A stretch of 28,452 nucleotides of DNA from NCBI GenBank assembly GCA_002506905.1, contig DAYM01000005.1, positions 1 to 28,452 of the forward strand, read 5' to 3'. Numbering within the stretch: the stretch's first letter is position 1; the number at the start of each line of letters is the position of its first letter. The position numbers and the translations under genes were made by a program. The DNA comes from Methanomassiliicoccaceae archaeon UBA328. Lineage in GTDB: Archaea > Thermoplasmatota > Thermoplasmata > Methanomassiliicoccales > Methanomethylophilaceae. This document shows positions 1 to 6,586 of the stretch, piece after piece. The notes under the pieces were generated by a model, which searched no databases, was not told the origin of the DNA, and worked only from the letters and a program-made list of their open reading frames with translations.

Positions 1-23
1 AGACCGGCAAGCTGAAGATCTGA
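1..23 (+). CDS. C-terminal end of a gene running in from the left
   Basis: The first 23 bases read ...TGKLKI then TGA in one plus-strand frame, and a strong hairpin terminator starts 11 nt later. This fits the last six codons of a gene truncated by the window edge. Six residues cannot identify the product. The call rests mainly on the terminator. Confidence 0.35.
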
Positions 24-33
24 ACAACAAACC

Positions 34-75
34 GAACGGACGGGAGACCGTCCGTTCATCCTTATTTTTATCCCT
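34..75 (+). terminator. Hairpin plus T-tract terminator
   Basis: Bases 34-43 pair perfectly with 48-57 (10 bp, GC-rich) around a GAGA loop of the GNRA type. A T-rich stretch follows to about 75. It would end transcription of the plus-strand gene whose tail occupies 1-23. It may also act as a backstop for minus-strand transcription coming through the tRNA. Confidence 0.75.
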
Positions 76-149
76 TTTTGATGCACACTTTATCAGGTAT
101 GATATCGTAATGAGAAAACTCCGGTCCGAATGAGCAAACATCCCCCGGA

Positions 150-161
150 ATAAACAAAAAA
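150..161 (-). terminator. Poly-T terminator after tRNA-Arg
   Basis: Directly after the CCA end of the tRNA the minus strand reads ATTTTTTGTTTA. T-runs of this kind are the usual archaeal stop signal after stable RNA genes. It probably ends both the tRNA transcript and readthrough from the upstream S17e gene. Confidence 0.6.
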
Positions 162-238
162 TGGCGCCCGTGCTGGAATTCGAATCCAGGTCAAGAGATC
201 CGCAATCTCACAGGATATCCAAGCTACCCCACACGGGC
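162..238 (-). tRNA. tRNA-Arg, anticodon GCG
   Basis: On the minus strand a full cloverleaf can be drawn. The seven-base acceptor strand GCCCGTG pairs with CACGGGC. The D arm contains GG and an A at the position-20 arginine identity site. The anticodon loop is TTGCGGA with U33 and anticodon GCG (bases 201-203), reading CGC and perhaps CGU. The T arm CTGGA/TCCAG closes the TTCGAAT loop. The discriminator is G, and CCA is encoded in the gene. The 27-43 pair is a U-U mismatch. No intron is seen. The gene lies 40 nt after the S17e stop on the same strand and may be co-transcribed with it. Confidence 0.9.
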
Positions 239-278
239 CGATTATGCGGAGACCTTATGTTACTAAGGAAAGAGGTTT

Positions 279-470
279 TCAGAGTTCGGGGTGGCACAGG
301 TAACGTGTGATGTAACCTGCGATCCTGTTCCTCATTGTTACAGAGCTGACGTCTGTGAGTGCGTCGACCATGCCCTTGTTTGCCTCGAAGTCCTTGCTGA
401 AGGCCTGGGGGTATTTGTTGATGAGCTCGATCGATACTCTCTTGATGTAGGTGGGTCTTATTCTTCCCAT
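279..470 (-). CDS. rps17e: 30S ribosomal protein S17e
   Basis: A 63-residue protein beginning MGRIRPTYIKR, containing a central LTDVSS and ending with RNRIAGYITRYL. These are hallmarks of archaeal/eukaryal S17e, a small-subunit protein absent from bacteria, and the length is normal for archaea. The ATG at 470 is preferred over an in-frame GTG at 479, because GGTGA lies just upstream of the ATG at normal spacing and that GTG is itself part of the ribosome-binding site. The gene lies 39 nt after thyX and has its own TATA-like box overlapping the thyX stop, so it probably has a separate promoter as well as any readthrough. Confidence 0.93.
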   Translation of the reverse strand: MGRIRPTYIKRVSIELINKYPQAFSKDFEANKGMVDALTDVSSVTMRNRIAGYITRYLCHPEL

Positions 471-505
471 ATCTTTCACCGAGTAACCCGACTAATTGAT
501 ATTCT

Positions 506-514
506 CTATTTAAA
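506..514 (-). promoter_or_regulatory. TATA-like box for rps17e
   Basis: The minus strand reads TTTAAATAG here, overlapping the thyX stop codon. Its centre is about 40 nt before the S17e ATG. Transcription starting about 25 nt downstream would give a leader of roughly 15 nt containing the GGTGA site. Confidence 0.45.
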
Positions 515-1172
515 CCTTATCCGATTTTCTGGGATGCCCGCATGTGAGCTTCCCCTCGGGACACGGTCCCCTCATACACGGAGCGCCCGCGTTCTTGAAT
601 ATCGTAGGAGATACTTCCTTGCAGAGTGCCAGCATCTGATCTGCCATCTCCCTTATCTCCCACTGCGCACGGTTGCAGCATCTGAGCGAGAAGAAATGAA
701 GCAATTCCCTTGCGTTCATGGTGATCGTGATGTTGGTCGTGCATCCGTTCGGAAGGACATATCTCGCATCTTCCGGAGGCACCGTCTCGCACAGTTTGTT
801 GTATGCCTTCCAGATATCGTCCATGGTCTTCTCGTAAAGCGCCTTGCATTCCGGATCGGCAGCGACCGTCTCCGGGATCACGTAGGTCGGTTCCTTCAGA
901 GAAACATATCTCTGGCTCTGTTGGGAGAATGATGCTATCCTGTGTCTCACGAGCTGATGGGTCAGTGAACGGGATACCCCTTCGACGGAGAATGTGAATG
1001 ATGCGTGTTCCACCACGGAAAGATGGCCCATGCCGACGATCTTACCGAGTGTCTTCTCGGGATCGGACTTTCCCAAAAGGTCTGCCGAGGATCTTTCCGA
1101 GTAACAGGACTTGCCGGCGGCCGCACATATCGCGTCCGCGTTCTGAGTGCATGCCAAAAGTTTAACGATCAT
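510..1172 (-). CDS. thyX: Flavin-dependent thymidylate synthase ThyX
   Basis: This 220-residue protein makes dTMP from dUMP using FAD, methylene-tetrahydrofolate (or the archaeal pterin equivalent) and NAD(P)H (EC 2.1.1.148). The ThyX signature RHRIASFSQQSQRY, with the RHRX7S core, is intact at about residues 76-89. Other family blocks include GHLSVVEHASFTF and NARELLHFFSLR. Length is typical. The C-terminus is Cys-rich (CMRGPCPEGKLTCG), an end seen in some archaeal ThyX. The start overlaps the traB stop as ATGA with GGGAG just upstream, so the two genes are translationally coupled. Confidence 0.95.
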   Translation of the reverse strand: MIVKLLACTQNADAICAAAGKSCYSERSSADLLGKSDPEKTLGKIVGMGHLSVVEHASFTFSVEGVSRSLTHQLVRHRIASFSQQSQRYVSLKEPTYVIPETVAADPECKALYEKTMDDIWKAYNKLCETVPPEDARYVLPNGCTTNITITMNARELLHFFSLRCCNRAQWEIREMADQMLALCKEVSPTIFKNAGAPCMRGPCPEGKLTCGHPRKSDKV

Positions 1173-1912
1173 TCTTCTCCCTTCTTTCCGATCTCGTCAT
1201 TCCATATTGCGTCTTTTACTTTTTCTAATTTATCGGGGTCGATAAGCTCTGCGAGCCTTATCTTGTTGATCTTAAGGTCCGGAAGCTGCTCGCATATGCC
1301 TTCTACATGGGCATCTCCGACGAATATCACCATGGTGGAATACCTGAGGGATTCGGTCCTTATCCTTCCGGCCATGAACGTGTTGCGCTCATCTATTAGC
1401 TTCCTTACGAACGTGGGATACTTTTTCCTCATAGCGTCTATGTATGCCTTCTCATCCAAAGAAAAATCCTTCTGGGTCTTTTCGATCTTCTTTTTTCCGA
1501 ACAGATTGTCGGTGTATGTGGACATGCCGTAACGGGCCTTCTCCGCGAAGGACATCTCGTCCTCCATCTCCTGCATGACCTTCTGAGCATCCCTGTCGAT
1601 GCACACCACATCGGCGCCTATGACATTGGCCGTCTGTACCGCGGCGACCATCTCCCCTCCGGTCTCGGTATCGTTCTGCGATGCCATCCGGTTCTGATAC
1701 TTCGCCGCCCTTCTGTAACTCTTCGGAAGATCCTGATTCTTGATCTCGCTGCCCTTGGGCGTGGGCTTCATTATCGCATCGTACCTCTTGCCGTCCAATT
1801 CCACAAGGACCGCCTGTGGCCAGACATTCTTTACAATAAAGGATACGGTTTCCGCTATACGGAACACATGGCCGACTCCGACCATCAGGATCATTGGCTC
1901 TCCGTCTTTCAT
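1169..1912 (-). CDS. TraB-family protein
   Basis: A 247-residue protein of the TraB/PrgY/GumN superfamily. Visible blocks are VGVGHVF near the N-terminus, VLVELDGKRYD, IDERNTFMAGRI and VFVGDAHVEGI. The conserved Gly-His and Glu residues of the family are presumed metal ligands. PrgY in Enterococcus limits pheromone activity and related proteins may be metalloproteases; the archaeal role is unknown. There is no obvious C-terminal membrane region, unlike longer TraB proteins, so this is probably soluble. Start: the ATG at 1912 has GTGAG 9 nt upstream, but an internal ATG at 1894 has a closer GGAG. It follows the MORN gene by 13 nt and overlaps thyX by 4 nt. Confidence 0.85.
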   Translation of the reverse strand: MKDGEPMILMVGVGHVFRIAETVSFIVKNVWPQAVLVELDGKRYDAIMKPTPKGSEIKNQDLPKSYRRAAKYQNRMASQNDTETGGEMVAAVQTANVIGADVVCIDRDAQKVMQEMEDEMSFAEKARYGMSTYTDNLFGKKKIEKTQKDFSLDEKAYIDAMRKKYPTFVRKLIDERNTFMAGRIRTESLRYSTMVIFVGDAHVEGICEQLPDLKINKIRLAELIDPDKLEKVKDAIWNDEIGKKGEE

Positions 1913-1925
1913 CTTACTGTTCTCA

Positions 1926-2384
1926 CTATGTCTTGTCTACCGGACAGCTCTCGATCCAATCCCCTTCGTAGATCTTGGTGCCGTCCGCGGCATAATGAAT
2001 GCCGTATCCTTCCATGAATCCCTTCGAGAACCATCCGATATAGAAATCCCCTGCGGGCCAGGTGAGCTTTCCCTTTCCGCTCATGATGCCATCCTCGAAA
2101 TCCCCTTCGTAGACGGTCCCGTCGGTCCAGGTCATCTTTCCGAGCCCGTGTCTCCTGTCGTCCTCGAACTCACCCTCGTATATCTTGCCGTCCGCCCACT
2201 GGAATGTTCCCAGACCGGTACGGGCGCCCATGACATACTCTCCTTCGTATCTGTCGCCGTTGGACCAGATGAAAAGCCCGGTCCCGTGCTCTGCGGGAGT
2301 GCCGTCTTCCTTTGTGACATACTGACCTAGATAGGTCCCGTTGTCGTATGTTATCTTGATGAGCTTAAGGCCGTCGGGGTCCAT
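1926..2384 (-). CDS. MORN-repeat protein
   Basis: A 152-residue protein made almost wholly of MORN repeats. Units of about 23 residues begin YLGQY, YEGEY, YEGEF, YEGDF, YIGWF and YEGDW, each with a central G-x-G and a closing W/A-x-DG. There is no signal peptide or membrane segment. MORN repeats usually bind lipids or proteins or act as spacers; no specific function can be given. The reading frame is open to 2456. The ATG at 2384 is preferred because a TTTAAG box lies about 25 nt upstream and homology begins there. The stop is TAG followed at once by an in-frame TGA. Confidence 0.85.
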   Translation of the reverse strand: MDPDGLKLIKITYDNGTYLGQYVTKEDGTPAEHGTGLFIWSNGDRYEGEYVMGARTGLGTFQWADGKIYEGEFEDDRRHGLGKMTWTDGTVYEGDFEDGIMSGKGKLTWPAGDFYIGWFSKGFMEGYGIHYAADGTKIYEGDWIESCPVDKT

Positions 2385-2406
2385 AATGGGACATGCATAT
2401 GGCAGT

Positions 2407-2412
2407 CTTAAA
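2407..2412 (-). promoter_or_regulatory. TATA-like box for the MORN/traB/thyX unit
   Basis: TTTAAG on the minus strand is centred about 25 nt before the ATG at 2384. No Shine-Dalgarno is present, so the transcript is probably leaderless. This supports 2384, not 2456, as the start. Confidence 0.45.
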
Positions 2413-2451
2413 GACGCCGCCGCATCATTCCGTATTTCCGGACACGTCCGT

Positions 2452-2460
2452 ATCAAATAA
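2452..2460 (+). promoter_or_regulatory. TATA-like box for the HAD phosphatase
   Basis: ATCAAATAA is centred about 26 nt before the ATG at 2482, and no ribosome-binding site separates them. This is the expected geometry for a leaderless archaeal transcript. It lies about 45 nt from the opposite-strand box of the MORN gene, forming a compact divergent promoter. Confidence 0.5.
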
Positions 2461-2481
2461 TGGAACGCCTATCACCCCCGT

Positions 2482-3138
2482 ATGAGAAAATACGACCTCG
2501 TCTGCTTTGACATGGACGGTGTGCTGACAGACATCAGAAGCTCCTGGTGCTGGATACACAATGTGTTAGAGGTCGATAACGAGGAATCATACAGACTTTT
2601 CTGCAACGGGAATATCGACGAACCGGAATTCATGAGACGCGATATCGGCCTCTGGAAGACGGTGAAACCCGATATCAGCCGCAATGACCTTATCAGATAC
2701 TTCAAGGACATGCCACTGATCGGCGGTATCCAGGAAACGGTAGCCTGCCTCAAGGCCAACGGGATAATATCGGTCATCGTAAGCGGCGGGATCGACCTCG
2801 CGGCCAAGATGCTCGCGGAGGAGTTCGGATTCGACGGATATATCGCGGACGAACTCAAAGTGGATGAGAACGGCGTACTGACCGGCGAAGGCATAAGACA
2901 CGTCGATCTTGCTGACAAAGGCATCAACGTCAGGGATTACATCAAAGAATACGGCACCACGCCCGAGCGTACGGTATCCATCGGGAATTCGTTCACCGAC
3001 ATCAATATGTTCAAGAACACCGGCATGTCGATAGCATTCAACCCTACTGACATCTACACCGAGGAAGCGGCCACTTACACCGTCAGATCGAAGAATATCG
3101 CCGACGTTCTGGATTATATCCTGGTCGACGAACCTTGA
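2482..3138 (+). CDS. HAD-family phosphatase, phosphoserine phosphatase-like
   Basis: A 218-residue haloacid dehalogenase hydrolase. Motif I is DMDGVLT (residues 10-16, nucleophile and acid/base Asp), motif II is the Ser of VSGG, motif III is the Lys of DLADKG, and motif IV is GNSFTDINMF. The helical cap follows motif I, as in the SerB-like IB subfamily. Such enzymes dephosphorylate phosphoserine or related small phosphates. Motif IV differs from the classic GDGxND of SerB, so the substrate is uncertain and a sugar- or nucleotide-phosphatase role is possible. Monocistronic: divergent promoter upstream, hairpins downstream. Confidence 0.85.
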   Translation: MRKYDLVCFDMDGVLTDIRSSWCWIHNVLEVDNEESYRLFCNGNIDEPEFMRRDIGLWKTVKPDISRNDLIRYFKDMPLIGGIQETVACLKANGIISVIVSGGIDLAAKMLAEEFGFDGYIADELKVDENGVLTGEGIRHVDLADKGINVRDYIKEYGTTPERTVSIGNSFTDINMFKNTGMSIAFNPTDIYTEEAATYTVRSKNIADVLDYILVDEP

Positions 3139-3150
3139 TGATCACGTAAA

Positions 3151-3220
3151 GATCGGGACCCGATCCTGAGAATTATATACCGAAGGCCCCGGATCTCCGG
3201 GACCTCCAGCCTTGGGTTTT
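3151..3220. terminator. Two hairpins between convergent genes
   Basis: Bases 3151-3165 form an inverted repeat (GATCGGG, A, CCCGATC). Bases 3188-3201 form a second one (CCCGGA, TC, TCCGGG) followed by GGGTTTTATC. They fill the gap between the tail-to-tail HAD and HVO_0476-type genes and could end transcription from either side. Confidence 0.5.
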
Positions 3221-3233
3221 ATCATCTGAAGTA

Positions 3234-3920
3234 TCAGATATCGCTGTCGTCATCCTCTTCGCCGGGGATGTAATACTGCGACTCGTCGAACTCTTCGTCC
3301 TCGAAGTCCATGACAGCGAAGTTCTTGGGTCTGATCTTGGCGTAGATCCTTCTGATCTCCCTTGCCTCCGCAGATCCCTTCCTCACCAAACGTGTCTTGG
3401 TCTTGATCGCGTGGATCACCGCATCGTAATCCTCGAACGACATGACCATTCCGACCGCGAACTCGTCATCGGGCTCGGCATCGATACGGAGAGGTATGGT
3501 CCTGCGGTTATCGTTGACGGAGACCTTCACGCTGAGAACATCGAACTGTTTCACCCAGAGTTTCTTGATCTCGGTCGCCCTGGCCTTCTCTTTGCGGCGT
3601 TCGTCTCCGAGATCGAGATAGGTCACACAGACCCTCCTTCCGTCATCGAGGTAGAACTCGTCCCCAACGGATATGATCTCGTCATCCTCCAACTGCGTCT
3701 GCGTCTTCTCGGTGACCTCGCCGTCGCTGAACAGGACGGGTATCTCGAACTGTCTCGGGATCTTGATGGAATCCGAGAACGTACGTCCGCAGTCCCTGCA
3801 GCGGAATGTTCCGGTGATGTTATCCTTGCCCATCCTGGCCTTGAGTATATCGTGCTCAGTAACGTCGTCGCAATCCGGGCACTCGTAGTAAATGAAATCG
3901 GGCATCTCTCTTTCGGCCAT
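3234..3920 (-). CDS. HVO_0476-family zinc-ribbon protein
   Basis: A 228-residue protein with an N-terminal zinc ribbon: CPDC at residues 14-17 and CRDC at 41-44. A beta-rich basic and acidic middle and an acidic C-terminal tail ending EEDDDSDI follow. It matches a broadly conserved archaeal family named after Haloferax HVO_0476. The function is unknown; the ribbon suggests nucleic-acid or protein binding. The ATG at 3920 is chosen over 3929 because GGTGA sits 5 nt upstream and includes the stop codon of the preceding metallo-hydrolase gene. The 5-nt gap shows tight coupling with that gene. Confidence 0.85.
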   Translation of the reverse strand: MAEREMPDFIYYECPDCDDVTEHDILKARMGKDNITGTFRCRDCGRTFSDSIKIPRQFEIPVLFSDGEVTEKTQTQLEDDEIISVGDEFYLDDGRRVCVTYLDLGDERRKEKARATEIKKLWVKQFDVLSVKVSVNDNRRTIPLRIDAEPDDEFAVGMVMSFEDYDAVIHAIKTKTRLVRKGSAEAREIRRIYAKIRPKNFAVMDFEDEEFDESQYYIPGEEDDDSDI

Positions 3921-3925
3921 TTTTA

Positions 3926-4504
3926 TCACCTGTCGGTCATGAAGGGATAATCGTGTCCCGGGACGACCATGTCCGCGTAGTCGATTATCTTTTTTAAACT
4001 TTCTAACGCAAGCTTCGCATCGTAGTTCAATCCGGGAGGCACCATCTTCTGCACATTCTCCTTCAGGGGGATGGCATCTCCGGCGATGGCGTACTTCCTG
4101 TCGGCATCGACGAATACGCTCATCGAACCGTGCGTGTGTCCGGGAGTGTGGACCAATCTGATGCCCTTGGCGATCTCCTCCTCTTCGGAATCGATGACCC
4201 TGGCGCCCTTGATATTGCCTTTCTCCCCGGAATGTACCAGGAACTCCGCTTTGGGAAACATGTCATTGTTCCCGATGTGGTCTGAATGCGTATGGGTCAG
4301 TACTACGATATCCACATCCTTGGGAAGGACCATCAGCTGCTTAAAGGCCGTCTTCATGTGTGGCTTTCTCTCCTTTGAGCTCGTATCGACGACTATGTTG
4401 AGACCGTCCGCACGAATGAGCGTCGAGGTGGAGTCTGCCTCGGTGATGTTGCCTTCGGCATCCCTTACGAGACTTCCTATGGTGAGGATATCCAAACTGA
4501 TCAT
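3926..4504 (-). CDS. Metallo-beta-lactamase-fold hydrolase
   Basis: A 192-residue, probably cytoplasmic hydrolase with the full binuclear metal site: HTHSDH at 71-76, His123 in PGHTHG, Asp143 in AGDA and His184 in PGHD. The fold includes glyoxalase II, lactonases and RNA-processing nucleases. The short single-domain form is most like small lactonase or thioesterase-type enzymes, but the substrate cannot be deduced. It is the first gene of a two-gene unit with the HVO_0476-type protein. No Shine-Dalgarno precedes the ATG at 4504; a TATA box about 25 nt upstream implies a leaderless mRNA. Confidence 0.87.
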   Translation of the reverse strand: MISLDILTIGSLVRDAEGNITEADSTSTLIRADGLNIVVDTSSKERKPHMKTAFKQLMVLPKDVDIVVLTHTHSDHIGNNDMFPKAEFLVHSGEKGNIKGARVIDSEEEEIAKGIRLVHTPGHTHGSMSVFVDADRKYAIAGDAIPLKENVQKMVPPGLNYDAKLALESLKKIIDYADMVVPGHDYPFMTDR

Positions 4505-4525
4505 ATTTCTGATAACGAACTTCGC

Positions 4526-4534
4526 GTATAATAG
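4526..4534 (-). promoter_or_regulatory. TATA-like box for the metallo-hydrolase gene
   Basis: On the minus strand CTATTATAC is centred about 25 nt before the ATG at 4504. It lies at the broken end of a transposase remnant, so part of the remnant frame and this promoter share DNA. Confidence 0.55.
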
Positions 4535-4537
4535 CAG

Positions 4538-4808
4538 TCCCCTTACCGAACAGCCTGCGTATGCGTATGTCCTTGAGCCATCTGGCGCAGTCCTTCATAG
4601 AATTGTCCTCGGACATGCCGAAGGAGATGAGGATCGCCGTCAGCGACCCCGTCCCGATGCCTTTGCTCTTCAGACCGTTCAGATACTCGGAAAGCCCAAG
4701 GATCTCAAGATATCCCTGTACCGCATCGATGAGTCCGATAGGAACACATATATTATCGATCGACGACTGCAATCCGTCGGCTGTGACTATTGATTTTGAT
4801 TTGGTCAT
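4538..4808 (-). pseudogene. Transposase N-terminal remnant (probable)
   Basis: The first ~90 codons from the ATG at 4808 encode a globular sequence (MTKSKSIVTADGLQ..., later VPIGLIDAVQGYLEILGLSEYL, split here only by description, and CARWLKDIRIRRLFGKG). It resembles the N-terminal region of IS1634/IS4-type transposases, which open with a domain about a ligand-free 'goes to GxxxDxLG' pattern. After that point the frame runs into the neighbouring promoter and metallo-hydrolase gene in the wrong frame, and no DDE catalytic domain exists. Most likely a relic of an insertion element deleted at its 3' side. Family assignment is from memory of the pattern only. No terminal inverted repeats were found. 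Confidence 0.5.
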
Positions 4809-4869
4809 TAAAACCTGATGTCACAGCCGGCACTTCTATTCTGTGCTTCATCACGATTCGGTCTGTCGT

Positions 4870-4879
4870 ACGTGCACGT
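4870..4879. promoter_or_regulatory. Palindrome upstream of a TATA box (possible operator)
   Basis: ACGTGCACGT is a perfect 10-bp palindrome ending 5 bp before the TATA element of the small membrane-protein gene. The position suits a dimeric regulator acting next to the TFB recognition region. No regulator is known; inference from symmetry and position only. Confidence 0.3.
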
Positions 4880-4884
4880 GCGCG

Positions 4885-4893
4885 CCTATAAAT
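4885..4893 (+). promoter_or_regulatory. TATA box for the small membrane protein
   Basis: CCTATAAAT is a close match to the archaeal TATA consensus. It lies about 40 nt before the ATG at 4929, giving a predicted leader of about 15 nt that includes GAGGT at 4914-4918. Confidence 0.6.
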
Positions 4894-4928
4894 GAAATCC
4901 TCTATTTCCTGTCGAGGTTAGGCTCTAT

Positions 4929-5093
4929 ATGTTCGACCTGCCGCTCGTCGTAGTCGCGGTATTCTTCTTCGTTGCCGCTGCGCTGCTCTTCTATGACGGC
5001 ATACTCTCATGGATGGATGCGCAGGACCTCTATCTCGGCCATGGCGAAGGGTGCGAATGCGAATGCTGCTCAGACGAGGAGAAGAAGGAGTGA
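4929..5093 (+). CDS. 54-residue membrane protein with Cys-rich tail
   Basis: The ATG at 4929 opens a 54-codon frame starting MFDLPLVVVAVFFFVAAALL, one hydrophobic segment, then an aromatic/acidic linker. The C-terminus carries the dense motif CECECC followed by a charged end DEEKKE. A strong TATA box, a plausible ribosome-binding site, a TGA stop and a hairpin downstream all fit a real gene. The four clustered cysteines could bind zinc or another soft metal at the membrane face. I do not recognise a family. It is shorter than usual gene-calling cutoffs and easily missed. Confidence 0.65.
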   Translation: MFDLPLVVVAVFFFVAAALLFYDGILSWMDAQDLYLGHGEGCECECCSDEEKKE

Positions 5094-5158
5094 ATCAGAC
5101 CGCGGGCGACGCGCCCTTCGCCGAGAAGGGAAACGCGGCCCGAGAAACTGTTTTGTAA

Positions 5159-5174
5159 GGGGGCGGACGCCCCC
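5159..5174. terminator. GC hairpin between convergent genes
   Basis: GGGGGCG (5159-5165) pairs with CGCCCCC (5168-5174). T-containing tracts lie on both sides (GTATATCGTTTTATC on plus; a run with AAAAC/GTTTC on minus). It separates the plus-strand small membrane protein from the minus-strand methyltransferase and could serve both. Confidence 0.5.
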
Positions 5175-5187
5175 GTATATCGTTTTA

Positions 5188-5829
5188 TCAAGATCGGTAT
5201 CTTCTGCCTTTGATGATGTAGTACTCGGCATCGTCCTCTTCGAACGTCACCTCTAGGCCGCATTCCGAAAAGAGTTCCTTCATCACATCCATGTCGGGAA
5301 GGTAGTCCCTGCATATCCGTTCGCCGCCGTTCGTATGGACGTTGTTGATATGTTCCTTGGAGGACGAATGGGCTATGACGAATGTTCCACCGGGCCTGAC
5401 GGTCTTGGATATGACATCTATCGCTTTCATCGGATCCGGGAAATGGGGAAAGCACGAATAACAGACGGCGATATCGTATTTCCCATCGTCATCGAGGTCG
5501 TATATGTCCTCGACCCTGTATTCCAGTTTTTCTGATTCCGGGAATTTAGAACGTGCGACGTCGATCATCTTCTGCGAATAGTCTACGGCAGTGATATGGC
5601 CTCCCGAGATCCTTGAAAGATATTGCAGGATCATCACCCCGGTGCCTGTTCCGACATCGAGTATGGAATCGTCAGGGGCGATATCGAGAAGATCGGCGAT
5701 ACGTTCTACCTTCTCAGGATCATGTATCGTGATTGTATCCCATGACAACGCTTTTTCATTGAAGAAATCCTTCTGTTTAGGATTGGATTGTCTGCGTTCG
5801 AGAAATTTTTCTGCTTTGTCTGATAACAT
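5188..5829 (-). CDS. Class I SAM-dependent methyltransferase
   Basis: A 213-residue Rossmann-fold methyltransferase. Motif I is LDVGTGTG (57-64), the acidic loop follows at TAVDYSQ, and a post-motif block VCYSCFPHFPDP and the VRPGGTFVIAH strand are present. This resembles small UbiE/Coq5-like enzymes acting on small molecules. The substrate is unknown. It follows the ABC ATPase gene by 4 nt, with GTGAG spanning that gene's stop and serving as its ribosome-binding site, so the two are made together. This linkage suggests a role with a metal-chelate, corrinoid or tetrapyrrole-type cargo, but that is inference. Confidence 0.85.
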   Translation of the reverse strand: MLSDKAEKFLERRQSNPKQKDFFNEKALSWDTITIHDPEKVERIADLLDIAPDDSILDVGTGTGVMILQYLSRISGGHITAVDYSQKMIDVARSKFPESEKLEYRVEDIYDLDDDGKYDIAVCYSCFPHFPDPMKAIDVISKTVRPGGTFVIAHSSSKEHINNVHTNGGERICRDYLPDMDVMKELFSECGLEVTFEEDDAEYYIIKGRRYRS

Positions 5830-5833
5830 TTTC

Positions 5834-6586
5834 TCACTTCGGTATCACTATGCTTTTTCCGTTGAATTCGCACACGTCTGCATCGATCTCGTAGACAGCG
5901 CGTATGTTTTCTGGTGTGATTATCTCTTTTCCGCCGGCGGCGAATATCCTTCCGCCGGACATCATTATGAAACGGTTACTGTATCTGAGTGCCAGATTGA
6001 TGTCGTGATTCACCATGACGGCGCACATCCCGTTGTCTCTGACAATGCCGGACACCGCCTTCATGACCCGGCCCTGGTTGCTCAGATCCAGGTTGCTCGT
6101 CGGCTCATCCATGATCAGTACCTTCGGCTGCTGTGCCAGAGCCCTTGCGATCTGTACGAGCTGATATTCCCCTCCGCTTATCTCGTTGACAAGTTTCCTG
6201 GAACTGTCGGTCAGTCCCATGATCTCGATGATCCTTCCGGTCAATCTGAGGTCTCTTTCTGACACATCGACACCCATATGCGGTTTGCGTCCGAGCAGTA
6301 CCGACTCGAATACCGTGCTTCCGGATACATGGGCTCTTTGAGGGACGTATTCGACCGTCTTTGCGACATCGTTTGGATTCATCCCGAGGATATCCTCACC
6401 GTCAACCATCACGACACCGCCCTTCGGCTGATGGATCCTGTTGATGCATTTCAGAAGGGTCGTCTTACCGACACCATTCGGGCCTATGATCGACACGACA
6501 TCCCCCTGTTCGGCTGAGAAAGTCACATCTGAAAGCACATCGTCTGAGGTGTACCCGAAAGACATCCCTGCAACTTCCAGTTTCAT
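5834..6586 (-). CDS. ABC transporter ATPase, FepC/BtuD type
   Basis: A 250-residue ATPase of iron-siderophore/cobalamin importers. Walker A GPNGVGKT is at 35-42, Q-loop Gln at 83, signature ISGGE at 136-140, Walker B VLIMDEP at 156-162 and the H-loop His at 194. All catalytic elements are intact. The ATG at 6586 has a perfect AGGAGGT upstream and overlaps the stop of the permease remnant as ATGA, preserving the ancestral operon junction. Its own permease and binding protein here are only fragments. It must work with a permease encoded elsewhere, or be in early decay. Followed closely by the methyltransferase. Confidence 0.93.
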   Translation of the reverse strand: MKLEVAGMSFGYTSDDVLSDVTFSAEQGDVVSIIGPNGVGKTTLLKCINRIHQPKGGVVMVDGEDILGMNPNDVAKTVEYVPQRAHVSGSTVFESVLLGRKPHMGVDVSERDLRLTGRIIEIMGLTDSSRKLVNEISGGEYQLVQIARALAQQPKVLIMDEPTSNLDLSNQGRVMKAVSGIVRDNGMCAVMVNHDINLALRYSNRFIMMSGGRIFAAGGKEIITPENIRAVYEIDADVCEFNGKSIVIPK

